Positions 35,988 through 45,664 of a DNA stretch of 64,000 nt are shown in pieces; position 1 is the stretch's first letter, and each line of letters starts with the position of its first letter. The DNA lies in assembly GCA_963204915.1 (NCBI GenBank), contig CAUJHS010000049.1, forward strand, positions 62,001 to 126,000, read 5' to 3'. The notes beneath the pieces are model-generated. The model did not search any database. It was given only the letters and a program-made list of their open reading frames with translations, and was not told where the DNA came from. The stretch is from Planctomycetota bacterium. Its GTDB lineage: Bacteria; Planctomycetota; Planctomycetia; Pirellulales; Pirellulaceae. The position numbers and the translations under genes are program-made.

Positions 35988-37307
35988 TCATCGTGAGTCC
36001 CCAGAAAGCCGTACCCGTGATTCTGGCGTCGCGGCGGCGGGAGGCTGCGGGCGTTTGATGGGGGGGAGCGGCAGCACTCGCAGCAGGGCATCGGTTTCTT
36101 GCGTTGCGGACACCTGAACTTCGCTGATCGGGGCGAGCATGCGCACCAGGGAAACAACGGGCGTGATTCGTGTATGGTGGTCGAGCACGCGAGCATCCGC
36201 ATCGTTTTCCAGAACCAGCATCGCCCCTTCTGGATCGCAATTTCCACTGAGACGCAAACCATCCGCGTCCAATTCAAAACCCAAGGCGATTTGTCCGTAT
36301 CGCGAAAGCGGAGCGGCGACCTCGACAAGCCGGTCGGTAATGCGGAGATCGAACGTTTCGACGGCCGCCGCGAGAAGACTACGACTGACCGTTCCTGGCC
36401 CCGCCTCGATCCAGCCGGAAGCCTGATAGACACGGCCCTGGGTGAACTCGGCGCGACTGACCGTGACGTCCGCTTCTCCGCTCAACTTATGCGGGAATTG
36501 CTCGGTGATCAGGCGATCCAAATCAAGTCGCGAAAACCGCCCGGTAAGCTCCCCTCGCCATCCGTCCAGACTTTCTTCCGCCCAAAGCGAGCCGTTATAT
36601 TGGCACGCCTCACCGACATGATCGAGCCATGGCGCAAAATCGGAGAACAGCACGCAAGGAAGCGGTGCGTCGCCTGTGTGTAGCTCCCAGCGTGTGGCAG
36701 GGACTTGTCCGGTCCGGTCACGCGTTGCCTTAAACTGCGCTGGGTTCGGCATGTTCACACCGGCCAAGCGAAAGTCCATATCGACTTGGCCCGACGAGAA
36801 TCGAACCATGACATCGGTCAACGTTGGAGATTTACCAGGTCGTTGCGAAGTGAAAACAACTTGTTGGGCGGAAAGTCTTGTGTCGACCGTCTTACCACCC
36901 CGCTGGCGAAGTACGCGGTCGTGAAGTGTATGCCAGAGTGAACTCCAACGGTCGGCGTCTATCTCTGGCCGTGTGGCGATTAACTCGAAACCAGTGGCTG
37001 TATAGGCCATTTCTAGCGCTGGAATGAAGGCAATCTGCTGACCGGTTTCTGGATCGGTCAAGGTAAGGCCCTCCAGCACTGTTATGCCAGAGTGGGGGTA
37101 AGAAAGGCCGTTGAGTGAAACGGACAACCCCAGTAGGCGTGACAGTTCCTCCTCTGCCAAAGGCTTGGCGCGCACCGTTTCCGCCGGCGAGAGAGCGCCT
37201 TGAATGACGCGTTCTTGAACGATCCAGCCGCCAACCGCCAATGTGGGAAGTAGGCAGAAGGTGAGAAAACCTGCTCGACACAGAATGCGATGGCTGCGAT
37301 TCGACAT
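35988..37307 (-). CDS. AsmA-like membrane-anchored protein
   Basis: A 439-residue protein with one N-terminal hydrophobic segment (FLTFCLLPTLAVGGWIV), then a long beta-rich part. Its alternating hydrophobic strands (SLNGLSYPHSGITVLEGLTL, QIALGFELDADGLRLSG) resemble AsmA/YhdP-type envelope proteins. The Pro/Arg-rich tail after about 415 may be disordered. No catalytic motif is seen. The ATG at 37307 has AAGGA seven bases upstream, which is better than the ATG at 37364. It lies downstream of aroC by 83 bases and could share its transcript. Confidence 0.65.
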   Translation of the reverse strand: MSNRSHRILCRAGFLTFCLLPTLAVGGWIVQERVIQGALSPAETVRAKPLAEEELSRLLGLSVSLNGLSYPHSGITVLEGLTLTDPETGQQIAFIPALEMAYTATGFELIATRPEIDADRWSSLWHTLHDRVLRQRGGKTVDTRLSAQQVVFTSQRPGKSPTLTDVMVRFSSGQVDMDFRLAGVNMPNPAQFKATRDRTGQVPATRWELHTGDAPLPCVLFSDFAPWLDHVGEACQYNGSLWAEESLDGWRGELTGRFSRLDLDRLITEQFPHKLSGEADVTVSRAEFTQGRVYQASGWIEAGPGTVSRSLLAAAVETFDLRITDRLVEVAAPLSRYGQIALGFELDADGLRLSGNCDPEGAMLVLENDADARVLDHHTRITPVVSLVRMLAPISEVQVSATQETDALLRVLPLPPIKRPQPPAAATPESRVRLSGDSR

Positions 37308-37390
37308 GGGAACGTCCTTGTTCCGATTGAAGTTCACCCTCGCGGCGAGGCCGCCATCACTCACATACGCGCACCATCATGCGACGGTAA

Positions 37391-38530
37391 CTACCGTTGA
37401 CGAGCCATCTTATGAAAAAGATCCCACCGTGCTTTCATTTCCTCTAAGCTGTCTTGACCGAACTTCTCCACCAAAGCGCACGCGATTTCAAAAGCGACGA
37501 CATTTTCGACGATGACGCTTGCAGCCGATACCGCACACACATCGCTGCGTTCATACGCGGCCGATTCGGATTCTTTGGTTTCGAGATTGACCGACTCCAG
37601 GGGCTTCGCCAAGGTACTGATGGGTTTCTTGGCGGCGCGAATAATCAACGTTTGTCCGTTGGTCATGCCCGCCTCTAAGCCGCCGGCGTTGTTCGTTGGT
37701 CGCGTATAGCCAAGATGCGGAAGATGGACTTGTTCGGCGTCGTAAACGATAGGATCGTGCACCTGCGAGCCGCGCCGCCGCGCCGCTTCAAAGCCGAGGC
37801 CGATTTCGACACCCTTGATGGCTTGCACGGCCATTACGGCTTGGGCAAGCCGACCGTCGAGTTTACGGTCCCATTGAGCATGAGTGCCCAGGCCAAATGG
37901 AAGACCCTCGACACGCACTTCCACCACGCCGCCGAGCGTGTCGCCTGCTTTTCTGGTTTCGTCGATGAGTTGTTTGATCTCGTCATCGCGCGCCGGATCA
38001 AGCGAGTAGACGATACTCGCGTTGCGCTGCTCTCGTTGCTCATCAAGCGAGCCGGAGCGAGGCTCGATTTTCACGCCGCCTAGTTCGACAACGTATCCGA
38101 AGGCGGTAATGCCGAATTCTCGCAACAATTGCTTGGCTAGGGCGCCTGCCGCCACGCGTGCCGTCGTCTCGCGAGCGCTGGCGCGCTCCAACACGCCGCG
38201 AATCGGTCCCAAAAACTTAATCGCTCCAGTTAAGTCGCCATGGCCCGGCCGTGGACGTTGAAGATCCTCAAGCCGCTCGAGTTTGGAGTCGCGGTTGACA
38301 ACCTGGAGTGCAATTGGGCTACCAAGCGTGACGTTTCGCCAGACTCCCGTCAATACTTCGACCCGATCCGTTTCGATCCGCTGTCTTCCTCCTCGACCGT
38401 AGCCGCCTTGTCGGCGCTGTAATTCAACGTCGATCGACTCGGTTTCAATTGAAACGCCAGCGGGGAACCCGTCGACCAAAGCAAGCATGGTCTTGCCGTG
38501 GGATTCGCCGGCGGTGAAATAGCGCAACAT
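37391..38530 (-). CDS. aroC: chorismate synthase
   Basis: This is the last step of the shikimate pathway: EPSP to chorismate, needing reduced FMN. The 379-residue product begins MLRYFTAGESHGKTM, the first family signature, and continues with RRQGGYGRGGRQRIE, GSPIALQVVNRD, RASARETTARVAAGALAK, the GVEIGLGFEAARRRGSQ region and TNNAGGLEAGMTNGQ. All invariant segments appear present and the length fits the bacterial family. It stands first on its transcript, apart from other aro genes. Confidence 0.97.
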   Translation of the reverse strand: MLRYFTAGESHGKTMLALVDGFPAGVSIETESIDVELQRRQGGYGRGGRQRIETDRVEVLTGVWRNVTLGSPIALQVVNRDSKLERLEDLQRPRPGHGDLTGAIKFLGPIRGVLERASARETTARVAAGALAKQLLREFGITAFGYVVELGGVKIEPRSGSLDEQREQRNASIVYSLDPARDDEIKQLIDETRKAGDTLGGVVEVRVEGLPFGLGTHAQWDRKLDGRLAQAVMAVQAIKGVEIGLGFEAARRRGSQVHDPIVYDAEQVHLPHLGYTRPTNNAGGLEAGMTNGQTLIIRAAKKPISTLAKPLESVNLETKESESAAYERSDVCAVSAASVIVENVVAFEIACALVEKFGQDSLEEMKARWDLFHKMARQR

Positions 38531-38655
38531 TTTACCTTGAAACGATTTGCGTCACGATATGGGAGTTTGGCGCGTGGGCTCCGCCTCTAGGCAATCTTAA
38601 CTTCCTTCCCTATTTCACGATAGTGCGGTTGCTCGTTCACGTCTCCACGTTGAGA

Positions 38656-39681
38656 ATGGCAAAACGAAAAGTCCCCTCCGTCGACGTGGCGCATTCTGTG
38701 AAGCAATTCGTCCTCCAGCGCTGGTTTCTGTTGTCGTTGGCGTTCGTGCTCGTGAGCGGCATTGTGGGATGGCAATCGCTCCAGCCGGTGGCGGAGGCCC
38801 GCCTGTTGCGTAACGGGGTCGTAGCGGCGGTTTTATTTCTTATGGCGTTGCCCTTGCCCGCCGAGCGGATGTGGAAGGCGATGCAACGGCCGGGACCACC
38901 GCTCTTAGGCGTGGTCATGAACTTTATCGTGGCGCCACTTCTATCGTGGGGGGTATCGTTTGGCCTGAGGGACGACATGGCGGCGGGGTTGCTCGTCGCC
39001 GCGGTAACGCCCACCACACTGGCGTCAGCCGCGGTTTGGACTCGCCGTGCAGGCGGCAACGATGCCGTTGCCGTGCTCGTGACCATTGTTACCAACGCGA
39101 CATGTTTTTTGGTGACGCCATTTTGGTTGAATTGGATGCTTGGCAGCCGTGCGGCCGTGGTACGAATCGACATGGGTGACATGGTTGGTCGTCTGGCCGT
39201 GCTTGTCGTGCTGCCGATGGTAGTTGCACAGCTGTTGCGCCTTTACCTGCCCATCGGGGTGTTGGCGACCCACCATTCGAAGCCGCTGACGGTTCTCTCG
39301 CAAACCGGCATTTTGACAATGGTGTTCATAGGCGCCATTACGGCCGGAAAAACCCTGGCCTCGCAACCTGCGAACGAAGCGTTTTCGTTGCTCGATTGGG
39401 TGTTGATGATTGCCGCCGTGTTGGGAGTCCACTTGGTCATCTTGGCTTTGGGGTATTGGTCGGCCTATGGCCTGGGAATGCGGCGAGAGGATCGCTTGGC
39501 GGTGGCTTTTGCCGGCAGCCAGAAAACGTTGATGGTGGGTTTGCAGGTTGCGCTGGACTGCGGACTACTGATCCTGCCAATGGTTGTTTATCACGTCGGT
39601 CAACTTCTCGTCGATACCGTCATTGCCGATCGTTGGCGAAAACAAGGCGAACGGACCTTAGCGCCGATATCCCCCGTGTGA
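38656..39681 (+). CDS. bile acid:sodium symporter (SBF-like) family transporter
   Basis: A 341-residue inner-membrane protein with about nine to ten helices. The N-terminal WFLLSLAFVLVSGIVGW, the NFIVAPLLSWG and PTTLASAAVWTRRAGGNDAVAVLVTIVTN segments match the SBF-like (SLC10A7-type) group. The TTLASA...GGN...T-N elements correspond to the crossover, ion-binding region of ASBT-fold symporters. The substrate is unknown. The start is ATG 38656, though the frame is open to 38623. The ABC gene follows after 62 bases on the same strand. Confidence 0.88.
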   Translation: MAKRKVPSVDVAHSVKQFVLQRWFLLSLAFVLVSGIVGWQSLQPVAEARLLRNGVVAAVLFLMALPLPAERMWKAMQRPGPPLLGVVMNFIVAPLLSWGVSFGLRDDMAAGLLVAAVTPTTLASAAVWTRRAGGNDAVAVLVTIVTNATCFLVTPFWLNWMLGSRAAVVRIDMGDMVGRLAVLVVLPMVVAQLLRLYLPIGVLATHHSKPLTVLSQTGILTMVFIGAITAGKTLASQPANEAFSLLDWVLMIAAVLGVHLVILALGYWSAYGLGMRREDRLAVAFAGSQKTLMVGLQVALDCGLLILPMVVYHVGQLLVDTVIADRWRKQGERTLAPISPV

Positions 39682-39743
39682 GCATTGGGCGCAGTCTTGT
39701 TGATCTTGCGGGATCATGAGACGATTGGAGTCGGCCGCTTCTC

Positions 39744-40733
39744 TTGACATCGAACGAACCACCCTGGGGCTCCATGCCGCTCGCAATTCGTTGCTCGCAA
39801 TTGACTAAAACGTACCCTGGAAAACCGCCGGTCGAGGCGGTGCGTGGCGTGGATCTCGCGGTCGACGAAGGCGAATGTTTCGGCGTTTTGGGACCGAATG
39901 GTGCGGGCAAAACAACGACCATTGAAATCCTGGAAGGATTACTCGCCCCAACCAGCGGCGATGTCGAAGTGTTGGGTTTACGGTGGGAGGAGAAACCTCA
40001 AGAGATTCGTCAACAAATTGGCGTGTCGTTGCAGGAAACGCAGCTATCGGAGAAGCTCTCGGTCTTGGAGACTTTGACGCTGTTTCGCAGTTTCTATCGG
40101 CAAGGCATTGACCCGCGTGACGCGATGGCGCGCGTCGCACTGCAGGAGAAAGCAAAGGCGTGGGTCAAAACATTATCCGGCGGACAGAAACAACGGCTTG
40201 CCGTCGCCACGGCCCTGGTGGGCGATCCTCGTTTGCTTTTTCTGGATGAACCAACGACCGGGTTGGATCCTCAATCACGTCGCGATTTGTGGGAGATCAT
40301 CGGCGATTGCCGCCGCCAAGGACGCACCGTGCTGCTGACGACCCATTACATGGAAGAGGCGGAACGGTTGTGCGATCGCGTGGCCATTGTCGATCGCGGC
40401 AAAGTGATCGCCCTTGGTTCGCCAGCGGAACTCATCGCTGGTTTAGGAGGCGAGCATGTGGTCGAGTTTTCACTCGAAGCGACAAACAACGGTCGTGAGG
40501 AATCGGTTGCGGCCTGGGACGATTTGCCCGGCGTAACGGGGATACGGCGCGAACAGGATCGGCATCAGCTTTCGGTCACGCTGCCGCATGTGGTGATTCC
40601 CGCACTTCTCGATCGTTTGCAGCAAAAGGGACAACGTTTGGCAAGCCTTACGACTCGTCACGCCAGCCTGGACGACGTGTTTGTCAAAGTAGCGGGCCGG
40701 ACCATTCAAGAGGCGGAAAAGCAAGAGGCATGA
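39744..40733 (+). CDS. ABC transporter ATP-binding protein
   Basis: A 329-residue ATPase subunit. It has Walker A GPNGAGKTT, Q-loop SLQETQLSE, signature LSGGQKQR, Walker B LLFLDEPTTGLD and H-loop LLTTHYMEEAE. About 80 residues after the nucleotide-binding domain form the DUF4162-like tail common in drug and lipid ABC-2 exporters. It pairs with the next gene, whose start overlaps this stop by four bases (ATGA), which indicates translational coupling. Two starts are possible, ATG 39744 or the internal ATG 11 codons later. Confidence 0.95.
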   Translation: MTSNEPPWGSMPLAIRCSQLTKTYPGKPPVEAVRGVDLAVDEGECFGVLGPNGAGKTTTIEILEGLLAPTSGDVEVLGLRWEEKPQEIRQQIGVSLQETQLSEKLSVLETLTLFRSFYRQGIDPRDAMARVALQEKAKAWVKTLSGGQKQRLAVATALVGDPRLLFLDEPTTGLDPQSRRDLWEIIGDCRRQGRTVLLTTHYMEEAERLCDRVAIVDRGKVIALGSPAELIAGLGGEHVVEFSLEATNNGREESVAAWDDLPGVTGIRREQDRHQLSVTLPHVVIPALLDRLQQKGQRLASLTTRHASLDDVFVKVAGRTIQEAEKQEA

Positions 40734-41809
40734 ATCCTTCTCAGCACACGCCGGTTCGCCTTCCCTGGTTGCCGCTGTGGCAATTAGTGCTGGCGCGTTT
40801 GCGCGAATTCTGTCGTGAACCGGCCGCGATTTTCTGGGTTTATGTCTTCCCTATTCTGACGATGTTGACCTTGGGAATTGCCTTTCGAAACAAACCGGTC
40901 GAGCAAATCACGGTTCTCGTCCAGGAAGGTCCTCAGGCGCAAGCGTTGCTCGCAGCGCTCACGAATGATGCCGAGGGCCGGTTTCGGGCAAAGATCGTAG
41001 ATGATGAAACAGCGCGGCGGCAACTGCGCATCGGTAAGTCGGATCTGGTGATATCGGCGCCGTCCAGCGAGGAGCCCGCCTATCACTATTACTTTGACCC
41101 GACGAAGCCGGGCGGCGTCTTGGCGCGCAACGCCGCTGACGATGTCTTACAACGTGCTGCGGGACGGAAAGATCTGGTCGTCACGCACGTTCACGAAGTA
41201 AGCGAGCCTGGCGGACGCTACATCGATTTTCTCGTGCCAGGTTTGCTGGGCGTCGGCATCATGGGAGGCGGACTGTGGGGCGTGGGCTTCGCAATTGTTG
41301 ATATGCGGATTCGCAAACTGCTCAAGCGATTTCTTGCAACCCCCATGCGGCGGAGTCACTTTCTCGCCGCGGTCATGATCAGCCGGCTGCTGTTCACGAT
41401 CCCCGAAATCGTGTTCTTGCTCGTCTGTGCGCGCTGGTTCTTCGGGGTGGTGAACCACGGCAGTTATTTGGCGGTGGGGCTCGTTATTCTTATGGGAACG
41501 ATTGAATTTGCCGGCATTGGCTTGTTAGTGGCAAGCCGGGCCAAGACACTAGAAACCGTTTCCGGGCTAATGAATCTCGTAATGCTCCCCATGTGGATGG
41601 CGTCGGGGATCTTTTTCTCCTACGAGCGCTTTCCCGAAGAGGTACAGTCCGTCATTCGCTATCTGCCCCTGACCCCGCTGATCGACGCGCTGCGCGCCAT
41701 CATGCTCGAAGGCGCCACGTTGGCGTCCTTGTGGTTGCCCCTGTTGATCATCACCATCTACGGCATGGCGAGCTTCGTGCTTGCCCTACGGTGGTTCCGT
41801 TGGAATTGA
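40730..41809 (+). CDS. ABC-2 type transporter permease
   Basis: A 359-residue membrane subunit. The first helix (AAIFWVYVFPILTMLTLGIAF) is followed by a roughly 150-residue extracytoplasmic loop. Five more helices follow from IDFLVPGLLGVGIMGGGLWGVG. The family motif near the end reads LPMWMASGIFFSYERFPEEVQ and YLPLTPLIDALRAIM. With the upstream ATPase it makes a DrrAB-like two-gene exporter. The cargo is unknown. Confidence 0.93.
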   Translation: MNPSQHTPVRLPWLPLWQLVLARLREFCREPAAIFWVYVFPILTMLTLGIAFRNKPVEQITVLVQEGPQAQALLAALTNDAEGRFRAKIVDDETARRQLRIGKSDLVISAPSSEEPAYHYYFDPTKPGGVLARNAADDVLQRAAGRKDLVVTHVHEVSEPGGRYIDFLVPGLLGVGIMGGGLWGVGFAIVDMRIRKLLKRFLATPMRRSHFLAAVMISRLLFTIPEIVFLLVCARWFFGVVNHGSYLAVGLVILMGTIEFAGIGLLVASRAKTLETVSGLMNLVMLPMWMASGIFFSYERFPEEVQSVIRYLPLTPLIDALRAIMLEGATLASLWLPLLIITIYGMASFVLALRWFRWN

Positions 41810-41929
41810 TTCATCCGGCCCATGGCAAGCGTTGGCGATTTTGGGCCCGTGGACCCAAGCCGCAGCGTTGACCAAAAACGCGCGACACGGCAAATCTTTG
41901 CACCGCTCGGCCCTTGTAACATGCGACGG

Positions 41930-43642
41930 TTACGTCCCTTGTTTCTTTTGCAACTTGGCCCATTCGTCGCGTAATGTCACAGTCCGATTGAACACCAGCG
42001 CGCCCGGTTTCGAGTCATAGTCGACGCTGAAATATCCGAGCCGTTCAAACTGGAACCGATCGCCGACGTGCGCCTTCACCAGACTGGGCTCCAGTTGGGC
42101 GGTAGGTAACACCTGCAGCGAATTGGGGTTCAGGTTATCAAGCCACGTTTTGCCAGCCTCGACTTGCTCCGGATCGACCGTGCGGAACAAGTGGTCGTAC
42201 AAGCGTACTTCCGCCGGAATGGCGTGTTCGGCCGAGACCCAGTGAATCGTGGCTTTCACCTTGCGTCCATCGGGGGCGTTGCCGCCACGGGTGGCGGGAT
42301 CGTAAGTGCAATGGAGTTCGACGACCTCGCCCGACTTCGGGTTTTTCACCACACTTTCGCAACGGATGAAATACGCCCAACGCAATCGCACCTCGCGACC
42401 AGGCGCCAAACGATAAAACTGTTTAGGCGGGTCCTCCATAAAATCATCTCGTTCGATGTACAACTCGCGCGAGAATGGTATCTGCCGCACGCCCGCCGCT
42501 GGGTCTTCGGGATTATTGACGGCGTCAAGTTGCTCGTCTTGCCCTTCGGGATAGTTAGTAATGACAACCTTCAGCGGCTTCAATACCGCCATGACCCGCG
42601 GCGCATGTTGGTTCAAGTCATCACGGATGGAGTTTTCGAGGACGTGCACCTCAATCGTGCTGTTAAATTTGGCCACACCAATACGCCGGCAGAATTCACG
42701 CATTGCCTCCGGCGTGTACCCACGGCGACGCAGACCGCAAATTGTTGGCATACGCGGGTCATCCCAACCGCTAACGCGACCTTCCTTTACCAACGTTAAG
42801 AGCTTGCGTTTGCTCATCACGGTGTAGGTCAGATTAAGCCGGGCGAACTCGATCTGCTGCGAATGAAAGATGCCAAGCTGTTCGATAAACCAGTTGTACA
42901 ACGGGCGGTGGTTTTCGAATTCCAACGTGCAAATCGAGTGCGTGATGCCCTCGAGCGAGTCGCTTTGCCCGTGCGCCCAATCGTAGGAGGGGTAAATGCA
43001 CCATGCGTCGCCCGTGCGATGATGGTGCGCGTGCAAAATGCGATACATTACGGGATCTCGCATGTTCACATTCGGAGAGGCCATGTCGACCTTGGCTCGC
43101 AAGGTGCGCGCGCCGTCGGGAAACTCGCCGTTGCGCATTCGCTCGAACAAGTCCAGGTTTTCTTCCACAGTCCGGTCGCGATACGGACTGTTCTTGCCCG
43201 GCTCGGTCAGCGTGCCGCGATATTCGCGCACCTGATCGGGCGTCAAGTCACATACATAGGCTTTGCCCGACTTAATCAACTGGACGGCCCACTCGTACAA
43301 CTGTTCGAAATAATCTGAGGCGTAAAACTCGCGGTCGTCCCAGCTAAAGCCCAGCCAGCGTACATCCTCTTTAATCGAGTCGACGTACTCAATGTCTTCC
43401 TTGGTCGGATTGGTGTCATCAAACCGAAGATTGCACTTGCCGCCGTACTGTTGGGCCAGACCGAAATTCAAACAAATCGACTTAGCGTGACCAATGTGGA
43501 GATAGCCGTTCGGTTCGGGGGGAAAGCGGGTTTGAACCCGGTCGCGCTTGCCGGTTTTCAGATCAGTCTCGACGATCGCTTCAATGAAATTGAGCGATCC
43601 GCCATCGGGCGTTCCAGGGGCGTTGGCAGGCGTCTCATCCAT
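41930..43642 (-). CDS. glnS: glutaminyl-tRNA synthetase
   Basis: A 570-residue class Ic synthetase. [23 protein letters not shown] carries HIGH, and VMSKRKLL is the KMSKS equivalent as in E. coli Gln[27 protein letters not shown] and [20 protein letters not shown] complete the GlnRS-specific blocks. The last 200 residues form the two-barrel anticodon-binding part. The ATG at 43642 has GGAG upstream and gives a length near the E. coli 554. Having GlnRS implies direct Gln-tRNA charging, at least in part. Confidence 0.96.
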   Translation of the reverse strand: MDETPANAPGTPDGGSLNFIEAIVETDLKTGKRDRVQTRFPPEPNGYLHIGHAKSICLNFGLAQQYGGKCNLRFDDTNPTKEDIEYVDSIKEDVRWLGFSWDDREFYASDYFEQLYEWAVQLIKSGKAYVCDLTPDQVREYRGTLTEPGKNSPYRDRTVEENLDLFERMRNGEFPDGARTLRAKVDMASPNVNMRDPVMYRILHAHHHRTGDAWCIYPSYDWAHGQSDSLEGITHSICTLEFENHRPLYNWFIEQLGIFHSQQIEFARLNLTYTVMSKRKLLTLVKEGRVSGWDDPRMPTICGLRRRGYTPEAMREFCRRIGVAKFNSTIEVHVLENSIRDDLNQHAPRVMAVLKPLKVVITNYPEGQDEQLDAVNNPEDPAAGVRQIPFSRELYIERDDFMEDPPKQFYRLAPGREVRLRWAYFIRCESVVKNPKSGEVVELHCTYDPATRGGNAPDGRKVKATIHWVSAEHAIPAEVRLYDHLFRTVDPEQVEAGKTWLDNLNPNSLQVLPTAQLEPSLVKAHVGDRFQFERLGYFSVDYDSKPGALVFNRTVTLRDEWAKLQKKQGT

Positions 43643-44041
43643 TGTTGCGGCTCCGTGCAGAAAGCGTAGGGGGGCGGGCATTACCGATGCGCGGCAGTCT
43701 CGGCCAGGGGGCGACCGAAAACCGCACCGCAAAGTGTTGAGAGTTTGGACACTTCCGCCCCAAAAATCCTGGGCTGGTTCTAGATTGTTCGGTCCGCCTA
43801 CCAAGAAGTGTATGAACGCAAGCCGCCATGGCAAGAGGAGTTAAACAACAAGACTGCGCTGCGTTTGCCAGAATCTGAGAAATTGGGACGAACGCAAAAC
43901 AAAGCTGCGCCGGCCCGGTCAACTTTCGCGGTTAAAACCCGGATTGCCCTGCGGTGTTTCCGTGAGTAACCTCTCTGCACGGCGCAAGGAGCAACGGTTT
44001 GCGCCAGGTTCGTCGGCGCCATTCGGCCGGAAAGGAGCATT
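43643..44041. other. intergenic stretch, divergent
   Basis: These 399 bases separate glnS (leftward) and the DUF2071 gene (rightward). No open frame with a ribosome site and plausible composition was found. No tRNA or strong hairpin was seen. Promoters for both genes are expected here, but no convincing hexamer pair stands out. Confidence 0.5.
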
Positions 44042-44821
44042 GTGGCTTACGTTCTGCGGCCCGACGCATGGTGCGCTAACCCATCTCTACCCAGGACGCG
44101 GCCGTTGACGCGCTGGGTCTGGGCGCAGCGCTGGGACGACGTCGTATTTTTGCATTGGCGACTTGAGCCAAGCGTCGTAAGGAAATGGGTTCCCGCTTCG
44201 TTGGAGTTGGAGACCTGGGATCATGACGCGTGGGTCAGCGTCGTGGCGTTTCGGTTATCGGTCCGACACCGCGGCCTTCCGCATCTTCCAGGGCTTTCGC
44301 ATCTCTTGGAAATCAATCTGCGTACGTATGTAACGTATTGCGGCCGACCCGGAATTTGGCTCTTGAGCGCACACGCCGACAATGGATTGGCAATCGGCGT
44401 TGCTCGACAACTTACGCCCATGCCCTATGTCAGGGCCGACTTGAAGTATTATCGCGACGATCAAGAGCTTCGTTGGCAGGCGACGTCCGGCGCTTCAACT
44501 TCCGATCCATTCGTTTTGTGGGACACGCGCGTCGGTTTGGCAACCATACGGCAACCTTTTGAGCAGTGCAACGCAGGACGAGATCATTGGTTGCTCGAAC
44601 GGTATCGCCTGTATGTAACGGGGCGCGGCAATTCGCTCCGATTTGCCGACGTGGAACACTTGCCTTGGCGAATTGGCTTGATTCGGGGCGATATTGCGGC
44701 AAACCGGTTAGGAGCGCCGTTTAACTTGGATTTGTCGCCGGCGCCAGATTGCGCCCATTTTTCACCAGGCGTCGCCGCGCGATTTGGAGCCTTTTGCAAG
44801 GCGAACCCAGGCGATGCCTAG
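44042..44821 (+). CDS. DUF2071 (YqjF-like) family protein
   Basis: A 259-residue cytoplasmic protein recognised by the DUF2071 pattern. This includes the N-terminal VWAQRWDDVVFLHWRLEPSV, LELETWDHDAWVSVVAFR and INLRTYVTYCGRPGIWLLS blocks, and the FLLERYRLY-type segment near the C-terminus (WLLERYRLYVTG). The family has an acetoacetate-decarboxylase-like fold but no known activity. The GTG start at 44042 follows AAAGGAG. It is monocistronic. Confidence 0.9.
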   Translation: MAYVLRPDAWCANPSLPRTRPLTRWVWAQRWDDVVFLHWRLEPSVVRKWVPASLELETWDHDAWVSVVAFRLSVRHRGLPHLPGLSHLLEINLRTYVTYCGRPGIWLLSAHADNGLAIGVARQLTPMPYVRADLKYYRDDQELRWQATSGASTSDPFVLWDTRVGLATIRQPFEQCNAGRDHWLLERYRLYVTGRGNSLRFADVEHLPWRIGLIRGDIAANRLGAPFNLDLSPAPDCAHFSPGVAARFGAFCKANPGDA

Positions 44822-44837
44822 CGCAGGGAAGTTGAAA

Positions 44838-45605
44838 TCAGGCGCGCACGAGATAGATGATCGCCACACTGATGCCGATGGTAACAACGGTCCAGCGTAA
44901 CGTCGAAGGTTGAATGCGTCCCGCCAGGCGCCCTCCCAAAGCTCCGCCGATGGTCGACCCGACAGCCATGACGAATGCGGCCCCCCAGGACACGTGACCA
45001 GAGAAGAGAAAAAAAATGGCGGCGGCCGTATTCACGCTGAACGATACCGCTTGCTTGAGTGCATTTAACCGTGTTAGTGAGTCGTCAAGACAAAGTCCCA
45101 GTACGGCCAAGACAATGACGCTCAACCCGGCGCCGAAATATCCGCCGTATACCGCGGCCAATCCAACGGGAAGAATCGCCCAGGCGCTTGTACGCTTTTG
45201 CGATGCGGACTTTCCCGAACGCCGCTTGAGAAAACTACGCACAGGTTCCTGAATGGCGAGAAGTCCCGCGGCCAGCAGAATGAGAAATGGAACCAATGAT
45301 CGGAAGGCGCGTTCTCCCGTATGGAGCAACAGCACGCCGCCGACAATACCACCAATAACCGACGCAGGTAGAATGAACGCTAACCGGCTTTTCTGTCCCG
45401 TGAGATCCTTGGCCTGAGCGAATGTAGCTCCCAGATAACCAGGGGACAACGCCACCGTATTGGTCACGTTAGCCGCAACGGCAGGCAAGCCCACGGCGGT
45501 AAGCATGGGGAAGGTAATGAGGGTTCCACCTCCTGCCAGCGCATTGACGGCGCCTGCCGCCACGGCGGCAATCGCGATCAAGGCGTAATCAATGCCTTCC
45601 ACCAT
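44838..45605 (-). CDS. TauE/SafE family sulfite/anion exporter
   Basis: A 255-residue protein with about eight membrane helices in two repeated halves. The family motif [18 protein letters not shown] is in helix 1, and [19 protein letters not shown] begins the second repeat. Members export sulfite, sulfoacetate or related organosulfur anions. The substrate here is not evident, since no sulfur-metabolism gene is adjacent. The gene converges with DUF2071, 16 bases apart. Confidence 0.92.
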   Translation of the reverse strand: MVEGIDYALIAIAAVAAGAVNALAGGGTLITFPMLTAVGLPAVAANVTNTVALSPGYLGATFAQAKDLTGQKSRLAFILPASVIGGIVGGVLLLHTGERAFRSLVPFLILLAAGLLAIQEPVRSFLKRRSGKSASQKRTSAWAILPVGLAAVYGGYFGAGLSVIVLAVLGLCLDDSLTRLNALKQAVSFSVNTAAAIFFLFSGHVSWGAAFVMAVGSTIGGALGGRLAGRIQPSTLRWTVVTIGISVAIIYLVRA

Positions 45606-45664
45606 GAACCAGCAACGCGTTCATCGCCCCGAAACGCCATCACCAAGCGACGCTCCCAGTTCTC